The notes under the pieces: model-generated
The model's input: the letters and a program-made list of their open reading frames with translations, nothing else
Database searches by the model: none
What the model was told of the DNA's origin: nothing
Shown: piece by piece, positions 11,325 through 22,060 of the stretch
How positions within the stretch are numbered: position 1 is the first letter of the stretch
How the letters are laid out: each line of letters begins with the position of its first letter
Made by a program: the position numbers and the translations under genes
Assembly (NCBI GenBank): GCA_037179335.1
Contig: JAKZHN010000038.1
Span: 124,001-188,000, forward strand
DNA from: Cyclaneusma minus
Lineage: Eukaryota; Ascomycota; Leotiomycetes; Marthamycetales; Marthamycetaceae
DNA length: 64,000 bases
Reading direction: 5' to 3'

Positions 11325-12212
11325 TTATCTGCGCACGACGATCCCCTGTCTGCGGGTGGATCGCGGTACGTAGTCTTCCTCACCACCGGACGAGCACGAG
11401 CTGCTGTCATCCGAGTAGCCGCAGCGCGAGCCACCGCAGTCAAGCTTGATGCGCTCGCCCTTGCGCGTGATGCCGTATCGTTCGCATGTGCAGGGGCTGC
11501 TGGCACCGGTACTGCTGTAGTCGGACATGCTGGATGCAGAGCTAGGACTTGACGAGTCAGAGCGTGAGCTGAGGAACGAGCCGACGGACGAGGGAGGCGA
11601 CGAAGCGAGGTCGTAGTCGTAGTCGTCGATGGTGGTGTGGCTGAAGCGGCTGGTAAGCTCCTCGACAGTGGGACCTCCGTAGTCGGCTTCCAAGATGTAT
11701 TTGGTGGCATGAGGAGTCACGGGCTTGGGAGAGACGATTTGGGAAGTGGAGAGAGGTCGGCCTTTGGGGATGTCGAGAGAGAGGCTGAGGCTGTCGCGGC
11801 GGGATTCGCGCTTGCTCGATGAGTGCTTGGAGGAAGAGTGCTTGTCTTTGCTGGAGGACTTGGAGGACGAGTGCTTGGAAGATGAGTGCTTCGAGGACGA
11901 CTTTGAGGATTTCTCGTATGGAACGTCGAGGATGTTGAGAATTCGGCCAGTGGTTGGCTCGGTCACAGCGTCTTGAGCGGGGTCATGAGAGACATGGTAG
12001 CCGTCAATGATGTAGTAGTACCAGTATCTCTGGCCTGGCTCGAGGATGGTCCCCTGAAACTTGAAGGTTCCCTTCCAGGCGCCCGATTTCGAACTTGTCT
12101 TGTCCTTGGAAAGCGGAAGTTGACCAGCGTAGTTGTCCCAAGAGCCCAGCAAATGGACGGTCTTCACGCCGGAAGATGTGCGCAGAGAGAATGAGAGTTG
12201 AACAGCAGACAT
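11325..12212 (-). CDS. AMPK1-type glycogen-binding domain (CBM48-like) protein with Ser/Lys-rich tail
   Basis: Single-exon gene, 295 aa. Residues ~3-100 form an E-set/CBM48-like domain of the AMPK beta glycogen-binding type: VHLLGSWDNY, LPLSKD, W followed by the YWYYYIIDGYHVSHDP strand and GRILNILDVP. These aromatic and DGxxxxDP features are typical of carbohydrate-recognition modules. Residues ~100-135 are an almost pure S/K/H tract (repeated SSSKHSSSK), after which comes a Ser/Asp-rich disordered region and a short cluster CTCERYG...CGGSRCGYSDD with four Cys. It lacks the AMPK-beta C-terminal (ASC) region, so it is not the AMPK beta subunit itself. A role in glycogen or starch-like polymer binding is inferred from the domain. 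Confidence 0.85.
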   Translation of the reverse strand: MSAVQLSFSLRTSSGVKTVHLLGSWDNYAGQLPLSKDKTSSKSGAWKGTFKFQGTILEPGQRYWYYYIIDGYHVSHDPAQDAVTEPTTGRILNILDVPYEKSSKSSSKHSSSKHSSSKSSSKDKHSSSKHSSSKRESRRDSLSLSLDIPKGRPLSTSQIVSPKPVTPHATKYILEADYGGPTVEELTSRFSHTTIDDYDYDLASSPPSSVGSFLSSRSDSSSPSSASSMSDYSSTGASSPCTCERYGITRKGERIKLDCGGSRCGYSDDSSSCSSGGEEDYVPRSTRRQGIVVRR

Positions 12213-15200
12213 GATGAATTGGTTCGCTTCGGTAATTGCCGGTTGCAGAGATGGTCGATCGGTGCCGGAAATGTGTTGCGGAATGGCACAAAAGGGTGGG
12301 TTTTTTTTTTTCGAGCAAGAAGAGCTAGTCTATTAAATTGGGGTATATCGTGATTCGTGGGTTCGTAAAAAGAATTAAGCGTCGGCCAGCGACAAAAGGT
12401 GAATAACTAGAGAGTATCTGCGGGAGTAAAATTGACTGGTTGTTGATTAAGGGCAGATAGAGCACAGCTCTAGTAAACGAAGAGAAACGAAAACAAAAAA
12501 GGGGAAAGGATTAGGGGAATAGACCAGCTCTTGGAGATTGACAGCTTGCTGGAGAGAAAAGAAGAAGGGACACTGGCCGGGAGGGACATGGCATCTTTAT
12601 GGCCGCGGCTCTGGGCCACAGCTAACCTGCTTTTTGAGGTGACATCAAGCCATCGACGACGCCCGCGGTGCTGCAAGCCAAGTCGTCCCAGGTGGCCGCC
12701 CATTGGTGACGATGCGGGATGTTGGTCGCGGCGCTTAAAATATCTCGTCGAGGTTGCCATGCTCGGCCGCTACGCCGGATTGGGCCATGGCTCGTAAAGC
12801 CAGCGGTTAATTTCAGCCAACGAGCGTGCCGGGTGGGCCTGTGCAGCGGGATTGAACTGCACGGGCGGCGTGTGTAACTGCGTTGATACATGTAGAGCTG
12901 ATCTATCGATTCACTTGCAGCTGTGGAATGTCGAGATGCAGCCAAATCCTGGAAAAGGATGGTCATGAGCTGTGAGACGGCCGACGAGGCCTGCGAGCAC
13001 CTTGGGTAACGCTGCCGACTGGCCAGGCACCGTATGATCTGCTCCACCGCTGTCCACACCTCGCAAAACTTTGTTATCTCGACTGCTTGCTCTGTGTTGC
13101 CTGGAACTTTGGAAACCGACTGATCGAGTCCGGCCGAGAGGCTGGTAAAGTCCAAGTCTGCCTTCTGGACTAGAGTCTGCTGTCAAGCTCCTCGGATTGA
13201 AGCCAGTCCCCCGGTCACTCCAAATTCGAATTCATGCCTCGATCGGAAGCCGGAAAAGGCCATTTTGCAGCGGGGCAGCTGTCATTCGGACCCCAGGCGT
13301 CTCGACAAGGCAACTCCGCACGGGTCCTGTGGCTGGCCTCATGGCTGCAGCCATCGGTGGCTTCGTTCTGAGCGCTTAACGCCTTGCTGGATCGATTCGA
13401 GATAGGTCGATAATAGTGCAGGGTATGAAAAAGCGGAGCAAGTAAGACTGGCCCGGAATGGCAGCAGACAAACACCATCGTCAGCTCTCTTCGATGACCA
13501 AACAGGTCGGCTGGACAAAGGAGTAGTCCCATATAACAAAAGAAAGGCTCAGTCAGCATGTAGACTTTGTTGCCGCCGCACTTGCCGCGTCTGAACAGTC
13601 TTCGCAAGGCTCGGGAAGCAAGAACGGCATCGTTTTGAAATTGTGTCAATATACTGACGGAACGGGTTTCCGTTGAGAAAACCGTAGAGGATGCGATGAC
13701 TTCCGCAGCGCCATTGAGAACCCTTTGACGAACTGAATGTAGTCTCTCTCATGCACACGAAAGGAAACGAAAAAGTTGACTGCTAACTTCGACTCGCTTG
13801 AAAAAACGGTGCTGGGGAATAGTCTGAAGCCAGCTAAGTAGTCATGGCGAATCCCAAAACTTTTGGGGGACTCGGAGGCCCGGGCTAGTGGGTTTGTATG
13901 AGATGACAGACTCTTGGCGGTCCGATATGCTTTTGTGATGTGATATGGAGTGCGACTCAAGCCCAATGCGGAACGCATATAAGAAATGCTCAAGTGCTAG
14001 ATGGTGTTGCTGACAATCAGATGGTAGGGATGGGAACAATGCACCAGCGGCGAAGTCGACTTTGACATCTTCTCTCAACCAGATATGAAAGGGCGCGGGT
14101 CGTCGTAACTAGGGTGCCCTCCTCTGGTGTAGCAAATACTGGTCGTTCTTATGGCACAAAAACATGGCGCGGAGGCGGGTAGGGTGCTGATGTGGTGACA
14201 GGAAGTTTGCATCGCGATTCGCGGTTCAATATTTGGGGGCAGCGCGACTTGGCACTAGCCGCATTTGGCACCAGCGTACGATTGGGCCGAGGTTCTCTTC
14301 ATGCTGTGTTATCTTGCTTGAAAGAATTGCAGAACCAGAGATCGCGGCAACGACGACGACGACATTTGCAAAAGCTGCTGCTGCTGCCTCGATCCAGGAG
14401 CAGTCTCTCTGGGGATATATACCACCTTTGGCGCCTCCACCACCACGACGATTGGATTGCGGCTTCCTGTCGCTCGCCTTGGCCGACTACGTGTTATATC
14501 GCACTGGAAGGGCATTTGGAGCCCGACGATGCCCATCTGTCGCCATATGCAAAGACAGCAGCAACCTGCTTGACCCCCAGGCAAAGCCGCTGCAGGGAAA
14601 GCAATGGGGACCCCTTCAGGCAGTTCTGGAGGCCTGAGGTACATGTACCAAGCAACGTTGCGGCACAGGAGAGGGCGATAAGGGCCTGCAGGAGCATGAG
14701 TATTGACACATCTCCTCCAGGTCAGCATGTCTCCCGTCAACACCCGAAGTCCCTGGGCGGTCCAAGCAAACTCTGTCGAATGAAAAAGTCGGACTCAAGT
14801 CTACATGTACCAAAAGCTGAAAAGGAGCGGCACGCCAGTCGCGACATAACTCTCTGCCGTGCAGTCGGTCTCGAGGCCACTGAGCTTACTCGTGCTCCGC
14901 ACGTTGTTCCGCATACGGCCGCCTCCCGAGCAGATCCTGGGGAGTAGTGACTTCAATCGAAGAATGTACAATGACGGAAGTATGGGGCAGGGCGCGAGAG
15001 AACCAAGCACACCGTTCCCACTGGTCACGTCAAGACTCCAGAGCACACCGGCGATCAGGCTACGTGCTTGTACCTGCGACATGCTTCATGTCCAAGAAAA
15101 GCAGCCAACACAAGTGCCTTCTCTGAAAGTCACGCCAGCTGACTCAGGGGGCAGTGTTGTGCTGCGTTATTTGCTTGTCCGAGGACGATGCTGTATGTAA

Positions 15201-16451
15201 AACACCCCAAAGATCGATCTCGCCCTTTCTTATCTGTTGCAATCGCTGGAGGGGTACGGCTGGCGAATACGACATATGAACGAGGGGCAGGACGAGAACT
15301 GCCGCATATGTCTCCCCCCTTTGTTTCTTGGGCCCTTGGCTTTTTCCTATTCTTTGTTTGATCTGTACTTCATTACTTTCTTGATTGGGTCGGCTTACTC
15401 GGATTGTTTCGATTACTCGAACCTCACTTACTCGTTTCGTTGTCTCGAGTTTGAAATTTGAGTTCATTCCGACTTGATTTTTGCCCGACACCGCACGGCG
15501 TCTTGTGTGAGTTCAGTTCAATGGGCCAGAGTTGCTCGTTGGTGGTTGAAAGAGCCTTCAGCTCGGAGCCTTGGACGACGTCATATTGCGTCAATGTTTC
15601 TCGCAAGCCACCAAGACCCTGAACCCGTGCGTCTGGATCCCACCGGCTGTGTCTGACAGCACCTCACAGCATCTGGGCTCGTGCTTCGGCCCGTTGTCCC
15701 TGTGTTTTGCAAGTTTGCAATGTGCGAAGCCTGCAAGGCTGCGTCTGTTTCGGCCCTCGATGCTGGCACACGCGGCGGCTTCAAGTTTGCATCGCGATCG
15801 AAAGGCATTTCCAAATCTGCGTGCGCCATTATTGCTGTGCCATGTCTTCCCGATCGTCCCACCAGCGAAGATGAACGGGTGCCATGCGAAGTGCCGGCGC
15901 CATGGACGGATGTGACAGTTCGAGGCAACGGAGGCCTGAGAGGAACGACTAAGAGAACTAGCAAGGATGCGCTACGACTTCGACGGATTGCTCTTCCTAC
16001 CTCTCGCTGCATGCAAGCACGGCGAGACTCGTGTTTACAGGATGATGCTCTGCCGCGAGTGCTATCTTCCCTGTACACCGTTTAGACTCCGTTTCCAAGC
16101 CAGCCGCCATGTGGTCCACCACCACTATCAGAGACTGCACGGAGCCATGGTTCCCTCTACCATCAACCCCGAGACTCACCTTATTTATAGTGTCCCCGCA
16201 TCTCCTCCCCCAGACTTCCAAGCAATCCGGTTCTGCTCTCCTCGCCATCTCTCCTCCATTGAGTCATTTCTCCGGTCTTTGTTCATCCACAGCCCACAAT
16301 TCTCCTCATTTAATATTGAGCCTGACTTCGACCACCGACCCACATCTATCTGGGCATAAAGTCTCTCTTGGCCCTCCCCCATCGTCTTCCTGACCTCCCC
16401 CTCTCCCTCTTACACGCCAAGTATCTCGGCTTCTCAATAAATACCAGCATC
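12213..16451. other. 4.2-kb divergent intergenic region, no supported gene
   Basis: Lies between two divergently transcribed genes. Many frames of 60-250 codons exist on both strands (largest 14192-14947 plus) but they overlap each other, are rich in Arg/Ser/Pro as expected from random GC-rich DNA, and show no domains. A 16-bp sequence AAGTTTGCATCGCGAT occurs twice as a direct repeat (14203-14218 and 15783-15798). The last ~1 kb is pyrimidine-rich and likely a promoter and long leader of the HAD gene. A long non-coding transcript cannot be excluded. Confidence 0.5.
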
Positions 16452-17961
16452 ATGGCACCGGGCGCTACCACTGACAATGCCTCCACTCGTCTCGCCCCTC
16501 CTCGTTCTGTAAGACCAGGAGTGAAACGTCTATCCTCCATGACAGCTACAAAGGAAGATTTGGCAGCCGGCGGGCCCTTCGTCGTCGTGCCAGAGCGGAT
16601 GATGGTTCAGCGCTCTCAGTCGTTCCATGCCCGCTTCGCTGCTTCGATGTCGAGTGCCCGAGAGGAACTCAATCAACTCAATCTCGAAGAAGAGCATGCT
16701 CTTTCTCCCGGCTCGACCCCAGAGACTCCCGGGTCACCGAAGACCCCTGAAGATGTTCCATCTGCCGATTCTTTTGCCTTCGCTTTCGATATCGATGGTG
16801 TTCTCATCCGCGGTGGCAGACCGATTCCGGAAGCTATCGAGGCCATGCGAGTCCTTAATGGTGAGAATGAATATGGTGTAAAAGTGTAAGTTGTAAAATC
16901 TTGCCGAGAGGATCATTTGAGGAAATTCTAATTTTTTCTTCCGCAGACCGTACATCTTCCTCACCAACGGCGGTGGGAAGACTGAAGCCGAGAGATGTAT
17001 CGATTTGTCTCGCCAGCTCGACATTGAAGTATCCCCTGCGCAGTTCATCTGCGGCCATACGCCAATGCGTGAAATGGTGGAGAAATACCACACCGTTCTT
17101 GTCGTTGGTGGCGAAGGCGAGAAATGTCGACAAGTCGCTGAAGGCTACGGTTTCAAGGACGTCGTCACACCTGGCGATATCATCAAAGACAATGAGCATA
17201 CCACACCATTCCGCAAGTTGACAGACGAGGAGAAGAAGAACTCACGATCGCGCGACTACGGGTCGACCAAGATTGAAGCCATCTTTGTTTTCGCAGACAG
17301 CCGAGACTGGGCCGGTGACACTCAAATCATCCTCGACTTGGCCATGTCCAAAGGAGGTTACATCGGTACTTCCTCAGAGACGTTTGACGAAGGCCCACCC
17401 ATTTACTTCTCCCACAACGACATTGTATGGTCCGCAGCTCACGAGAAGGTCCGCCTGGGCATGGGTGCCCTCCGCCACACCATCGAGACTCTTTTCCACG
17501 CTCTTACCAAAGGCAAGGAGCTGGAAACCATTGCTTTTGGCAAGCCACAGATCGGTACTTTTGAGTTCGCAACTCGTCTGCTCCAACAGTGGCGCAAAGA
17601 CGAGCACCGCATCAACGCGCCCCCTGAGACCGTCTACTTCGTCGGCGACACCCCGGAGTCCGACATCCGCGGTACAAACGACTTCAACAAGAAGGCTCGC
17701 AACGAATGGTATTCGATCCTTGTCGAGACCGGCGTGTACCAGCCTGGCACAGAACCGACTTACAAGCCGTGTGCGACGGTCCCTACTGTCCTCGATGCTG
17801 TCAAGCACGGCATGAAGCGTGAATTCGAGAAGAAGAACATGTTGAAGAACCATCAGATCACCAAGACGCTGGCTGGTCTTTCTGATCACGGATGGTTCGG
17901 AGCCGAGCACTCCGCTCCAAATATAAAGATTACTACAGAATCATGCATTGATATTGCATAG
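16452..17961 (+). CDS. HAD-superfamily (IIA) phosphatase, CECR5/HDHD5-like
   Basis: A haloacid-dehalogenase-fold hydrolase of the family that includes human CECR5/HDHD5 and yeast YKR070W. Exons 16452-16885 and 16947-17961 (61-nt intron, GTAAGT donor, CCGCAG acceptor, phase 2), 482 aa. Motif I is FDIDGVLIRGG (catalytic DxD), motif II PYIFLTNGGG begins right after the intron, and motif III/IV is YFVGDTPESDIRG near residue 390. The first ~110 residues are Ser/Pro-rich and disordered. Yeast and animal relatives are mitochondrial; no convincing presequence is obvious here. The ATG at 16452 is the first in frame. The substrate of this family is not established. Confidence 0.93.
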
Positions 17962-18533
17962 CGACGAAGCTGGTCTTTGGCTGTCACTGGGAGTTTTCGT
18001 TTATTTTCATTATTTTCGTGGGATTGGGAAGGCGTTGGTATACCCTGGGACCTAAGTCAGTCAAAGAGGCGGACTTCTAGGTTCCAGGCAGGCCCATAGG
18101 CGTGGGATTTATTATTTCCTCAATTATCAAATCTCCTTGTTATTTGGAACGCGAGCTCTTGGACGGGGGTGGGAAACTGACGGATATTAATCTACGAAGA
18201 CACTCACTATCAGGGGCAGGATTCTAAATAGTGTCATATCTTACGCCGAGAGTCACAACTAGAAGTTCCGATAGTTGCGAGATGCTAGAATCTAGCGAGT
18301 TGGAGCTACACAATCAAGATCACACTCGGACGTCTTGAAATACATTTTTAGGATCATGCTGTTGCTGTGATGAGAAAGAAAAAAAAAATCTGCAAGTCAT
18401 ATTACGTTGCTGCTGTTAATATCTTTAAAAACCACTTTCCGTGTTTCTGTTTGTAATGCATACTAGTGTTATTGCCCACCTCCTTCCCTCCATTCCCAGT
18501 CACAGGTTTTAAGGGGCTTCCATTTGGAAACGT
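17962..18533. other. Convergent intergenic gap
   Basis: 572 bases between two converging stops. AT-rich with T- and A-runs, consistent with two 3' UTRs. No gene or repeat seen. Confidence 0.6.
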
Positions 18534-19777
18534 TCAGGGCTCACTCAGAAGGCTCACGTCGCTCGTAGGTACCTCCTCCTCGAAGTCCAACAAGAACGTC
18601 TCCCTACAGCCTATGGCCACATCGCCATTGCCACCAGCACTATGTCCCGCCGGCTCCCCATCAGCATCATAGTGCAAAAAATCATCCTGGCCGGAACGTG
18701 CTGCTACAGCTTGCGAAATTGTGTTTCGTTTGTTTTCCGTGCGCGACTCGCCGTCTAGCTGCTGCTGGACAGTGGGCGAATTTCTGGAAACGAGCCGCTG
18801 TCGCTTGCCAGCGGGGGTCGGCGTACCATACTTTGAGCGCGTCGCCTTCTGGTGTGCCATCGTCATTCGAAGTAAGAGCAGGGGGTCCACAACGCCAGTA
18901 GTCTCGTATGAATCCAGAAATTGGCCTACCGCGTTGGCCAAATGTGGCGTTGTACTTGGGCTGCCTAAATCGGATGGGGTAGCGGACCGTTTCAGCGTGT
19001 TGCGCGCGTTGAGGGATAAGATGGAGGTACTCGGCGTATGCGTGTTACGAGGAACAAACGAGGGCGTCGATTTCGTCTCTCCGATGGGCTCGTCGACACT
19101 AACGATTCTCGGCATGGCGGCGAATAACTTCTCGACGTCTGGACGAGTCGTTTTACTAGAAGAGAGTTGGAAGTAGATAAAACGCCCCGATTCGGGCAAT
19201 GCCAGGTGTTTCTCTCTTAAGGCTTGCCATCTTGCATGTCGAAAGAAATCGCCTTCGAACACCAAGCGTTCGATCGCGGCCTTGTTTACCCACTCGACGC
19301 CAAGCAGAACGCCCTCTGCCGTCACGGCAGGATGTCCGATATACCACATGCCTTTGACTGGTCGTCCGGCGTCGAACTGAGGGTACCAAAAAAATTCTTT
19401 GAACCTCGTTGGAAGAGGCAACAAGCACGTGATCAGACCGACCACGGGCGAAAGAACTTGAACTCTGGTATACCTCCCGTGCCAGCGTGACTCAGGACGT
19501 AGTCTTTCGTCAAGGAGAGCACGACGGGACCCACGAACAGCGACCATTTGGCCGGGTTGTCCATTTTGGTGGGGGCGTCGCCGGGGGACCAAACGGGTAG
19601 TGTCTCCTTGAGATAATTCTGCGCAGCTTGCTTGAACGAATTCCTGCACGCCTCTTTGTACTGGGTACCGTAATTGGCGTCGAGTTTGACAAAAGCAGTA
19701 CCTCGCAATTCTCTTGGCTCGACGTCCAGGACGTAGTATGGGTTGGGAAGCTTCCATATCTGACCTCGCGGAAGCAT
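18534..19777 (-). CDS. Unrecognised protein, two-exon model
   Basis: I do not recognise this protein. The best model joins 19777-19474 to 19396-18534 through a 77-nt intron (GTATAC donor, CTGATC branch-like site, CAAAG acceptor, phase 1), giving 388 aa; without splicing the frame breaks near 19435. The N-terminal ~230 residues look folded, with aromatic-rich segments (LPNPYYVLDVEP, AKWSLFVGPVVLSLTKDYVL, KGMWYIGHPA) and a run FEGDFFRHARWQALREKHL. The C-terminal ~180 residues are Ser/Thr/Pro-rich with a basic patch (GKRQRL) and an acidic end. The frame is open upstream of Met 19777 into a remnant of BTB exon 4, so the true start is uncertain and it may be a chimaera produced by a rearrangement near 19860. 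Confidence 0.55.
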
Positions 19778-19861
19778 GTTGCGAGGTGCGCCGGGGTGCT
19801 GCCGCCTCGAAAGCGTTTTCTCGGTGCTTGAAGGGGCTGCGGGGTGTTGGTGAGTCTTAAC

Positions 19862-21028
19862 CCCCTTGGCGACGCAGAATATCATAGCCTGTATAGGGTT
19901 TATTGTTAGCACGGTTCTTGTTTGGAATGGCAGTAGACGCGACGAAGATGGAGGTTGGACTATCGCGCAAGTCTGGAGAAAAATGTGATACGGACCTCCT
20001 TGAAAAGAACACGATGCTGAAGATCTGCGGCGTGATCTATTATCTGGAAGCAATGGCGGCCAATCTTGGAAGTAAAACCCGGCGATCAGATCATTGCGTC
20101 GCTCATGGTTCTGCAGATGCTAGGCACCGTCATGTAGTAATGGGCCAAAACCATCAAATCGTCGAGCTCGGCCACGTTCGCCAGCATCCAAGGCTTGTTG
20201 TTCAGTGCGGAATGCCACTTCTTCTAAATGGCGAGCTCCCACTCGATCTTCTGTGGCGGCCAGTCCTTGAATTCCTCGTTGTTCTGTGCTGCGTCTTTCT
20301 GTTTGATGTCAGTTGTTGACGAGACACTGAGAGGCTAGAAGGATATGTAAGAACGCTGGGAGATATGCGCAAGCAACAGGTACTGCGTTGTATTCAACAG
20401 AAGCCCAAGTGCAACCCAGATTATGAAGACGCCACAAGTTTCCAATATGGCAACAGATACATGTACCAAAGAAGTTGTTACCACATACCTTCGGAACCCG
20501 CTTCAAGAACCATCCGGGTTTCACATCATCGTCAACCACAGTTACGAAGTATCGAATCGGGCCGTCCGGTATCATCCTGAAGCCGACCTGGCCAGTGAAA
20601 GACCTTGGCGAAGTACTCAGAGTGTTCTCGGTAGATTGAAGAATGTACACAGTATGTTTTGTTGAAGACGTGGAGGATGGTATCGGGCTTGGGAACCCGA
20701 AGGCGTCTGCGCTTGGTCGATCGTCCCTAGAGTAAGACATCGATGTTATCAAAGGGTCTTTAGCCGGACCACGAGAAACAAGAAGAGGGAAAGCAGAAGG
20801 TTAGACTTGAAGCCTTGAGGAATATTCGGCTCGGCAATAGTTGAGAGCGCAGTGTCCGTGCCTTGAAGTCGAAGACATAGCTCAAGCCTTAGGGATCGGG
20901 TCCACATCCTTCAATCTTGAACGAGTAGACTGTAGAGCAACGACCACCAGACGCAGGGGATGGGAGAAACGTGCTGGAGAAGAGGCGCATATGCCTCAGT
21001 CGGGGAGACATACCTCAAGTGATGGCAT
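19862..21028 (-). pseudogene. Dead BTB-like paralog of the gene at 22061-23559
   Basis: Same exon layout as the intact downstream copy: a 15-nt first exon (21028-21014, ATG to GAG), exon 2 at 20726-20489, exon 3 at 20298-19996 and the start of exon 4 at 19888, all with usable splice signals. Exon 2 encodes PDTILHVFNKTYCVHSS matching PDTQLRVFDKTFYVHSS of the intact gene, but a frameshift near 20600 moves the conserved DGPIRYFVTVVDDDV block to another frame. Exon 3 has two in-frame stops, TAG 20224-20226 and TGA 20086-20088. Similarity to exon 4 stops after about nine codons (AMIFCVAKG). It is a tandem duplicate inactivated by an indel and nonsense changes, at least one of C-to-T type. Confidence 0.8.
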
Positions 21029-21140
21029 CTTCGGAGCAAGGATGCCAAACTTGTGATTGAGGCTGGAATTGGAACTGGAAGGTTGTTGTGACTGGGTTTT
21101 AGCGCAGCTATAAACGAAAAGACGGGATAAATTATAACAA

Positions 21141-21152
21141 GCGCAAGCGCTT
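21141..21152. promoter_or_regulatory. Palindromic box upstream of the dead BTB copy, shared with the intact copy
   Basis: GCGCAAGCGCTT here and at 23721-23732 lies at a similar distance (~110 and ~160 bp) upstream of the two BTB start codons. Flanking sequence, including a GCTTAG motif, is also partly shared. It is either a conserved promoter element or just residue of the duplication. Confidence 0.4.
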
Positions 21153-21644
21153 GGCGGTGCTTAGCGTGGCTCGAATATCACAAGCACCTGTGACCCGCGT
21201 CCCTTGCATATTAAAGGTTCAATTGTATTCCAAAAATACCTATGGAGAGCTCGATAAAGCGTTGAGCCATTAATGGCTGAAATTTTGGGACCTGTTTGTA
21301 ACGGAGATAATGAGTATTTAAATAAGAAAACGCAGTCGAGGGTTAGGGCAGGAGAATCGAATATCCTTTTTTATATAGATATTTAACTTTATTAAAGTCT
21401 CACAATATCACCGAGATTTATAGTGGCTTGCAATGATTTCTCTATTACGAATTAGCTGCATAAACCATGATATGACTAATGAAATCGAAGACCCGTTTTT
21501 GAAGTCGCAAAAGCAACGCAAATCTAGCATTCGCTCCCGACCTCAGTTACTGTCAGGATTCTGGAACCCAAAGAACACCACTATTATATTGCTCGTATGC
21601 TTAGATAGAGTAGTGATTTGTATTTGATTGGGTCAGGAGTGGTA

Positions 21645-22022
21645 ATGGAGGCCGAGCGGGAATTGGCGGCCGCGATAGCAACGCATAGCGTCGTGGAGAG
21701 AATAAAGAAGATGCAATGCTTGAGGGAATTGCCGTAGCGAGACTTATAGGAAGGGCCATATTCGAAGAGGCTGCCTGACGCGAGGAGCTTAAGAGAGGGA
21801 CAATGCTGGAAGGAGTTGGCTGGCGTGAATGAGTCGGAGAAGATGCCATGCTTGGAGCAATCGCCCGACGTAAGGAATTCATTAGAGATGGCAGTAGAGA
21901 TAAAGCAGGCTAGGGCTAACGAGAATGGAACACTAAACATGCGAACCCTGGCCAGGAGTCATTGGGAGCCAAAGCAACGTGGAAGTGCTGCTCAGAATGA
22001 CTTTGGACGCTGTATTTTGTGA
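21645..22022 (+). pseudogene. Relic reading frame with a degenerate 15-residue tandem repeat
   Basis: From ATG 21645 the plus frame reads a coding-like stretch (MEAERELAAAIATHSVVERIKK) followed by four to five 45-bp repeats at 21708-21752, 21753-21797, 21798-21842, 21843-21887 and, weaker, 21888-21932. Each 15-residue unit follows a pattern x-P/Q-C-L/W-x-x-L-P/A-D/G-V/A-R/N-x-S/L-x-E. Two TAG codons in unit 1 (21735 and 21747) interrupt the frame. The codon-phased period suggests a former gene, or a fragment of one, rather than a plain minisatellite. I do not recognise the repeat family. Confidence 0.45.
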
Positions 22023-22060
22023 CCGATTTCTCCCATCCATTCCACCTCAATTTGGCGCTG

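Noticed and set aside
14192..14947. 251-codon plus-strand frame
   Set aside because: Arg/Ser-rich, unsupported start, several equally long overlapping frames in other phases.
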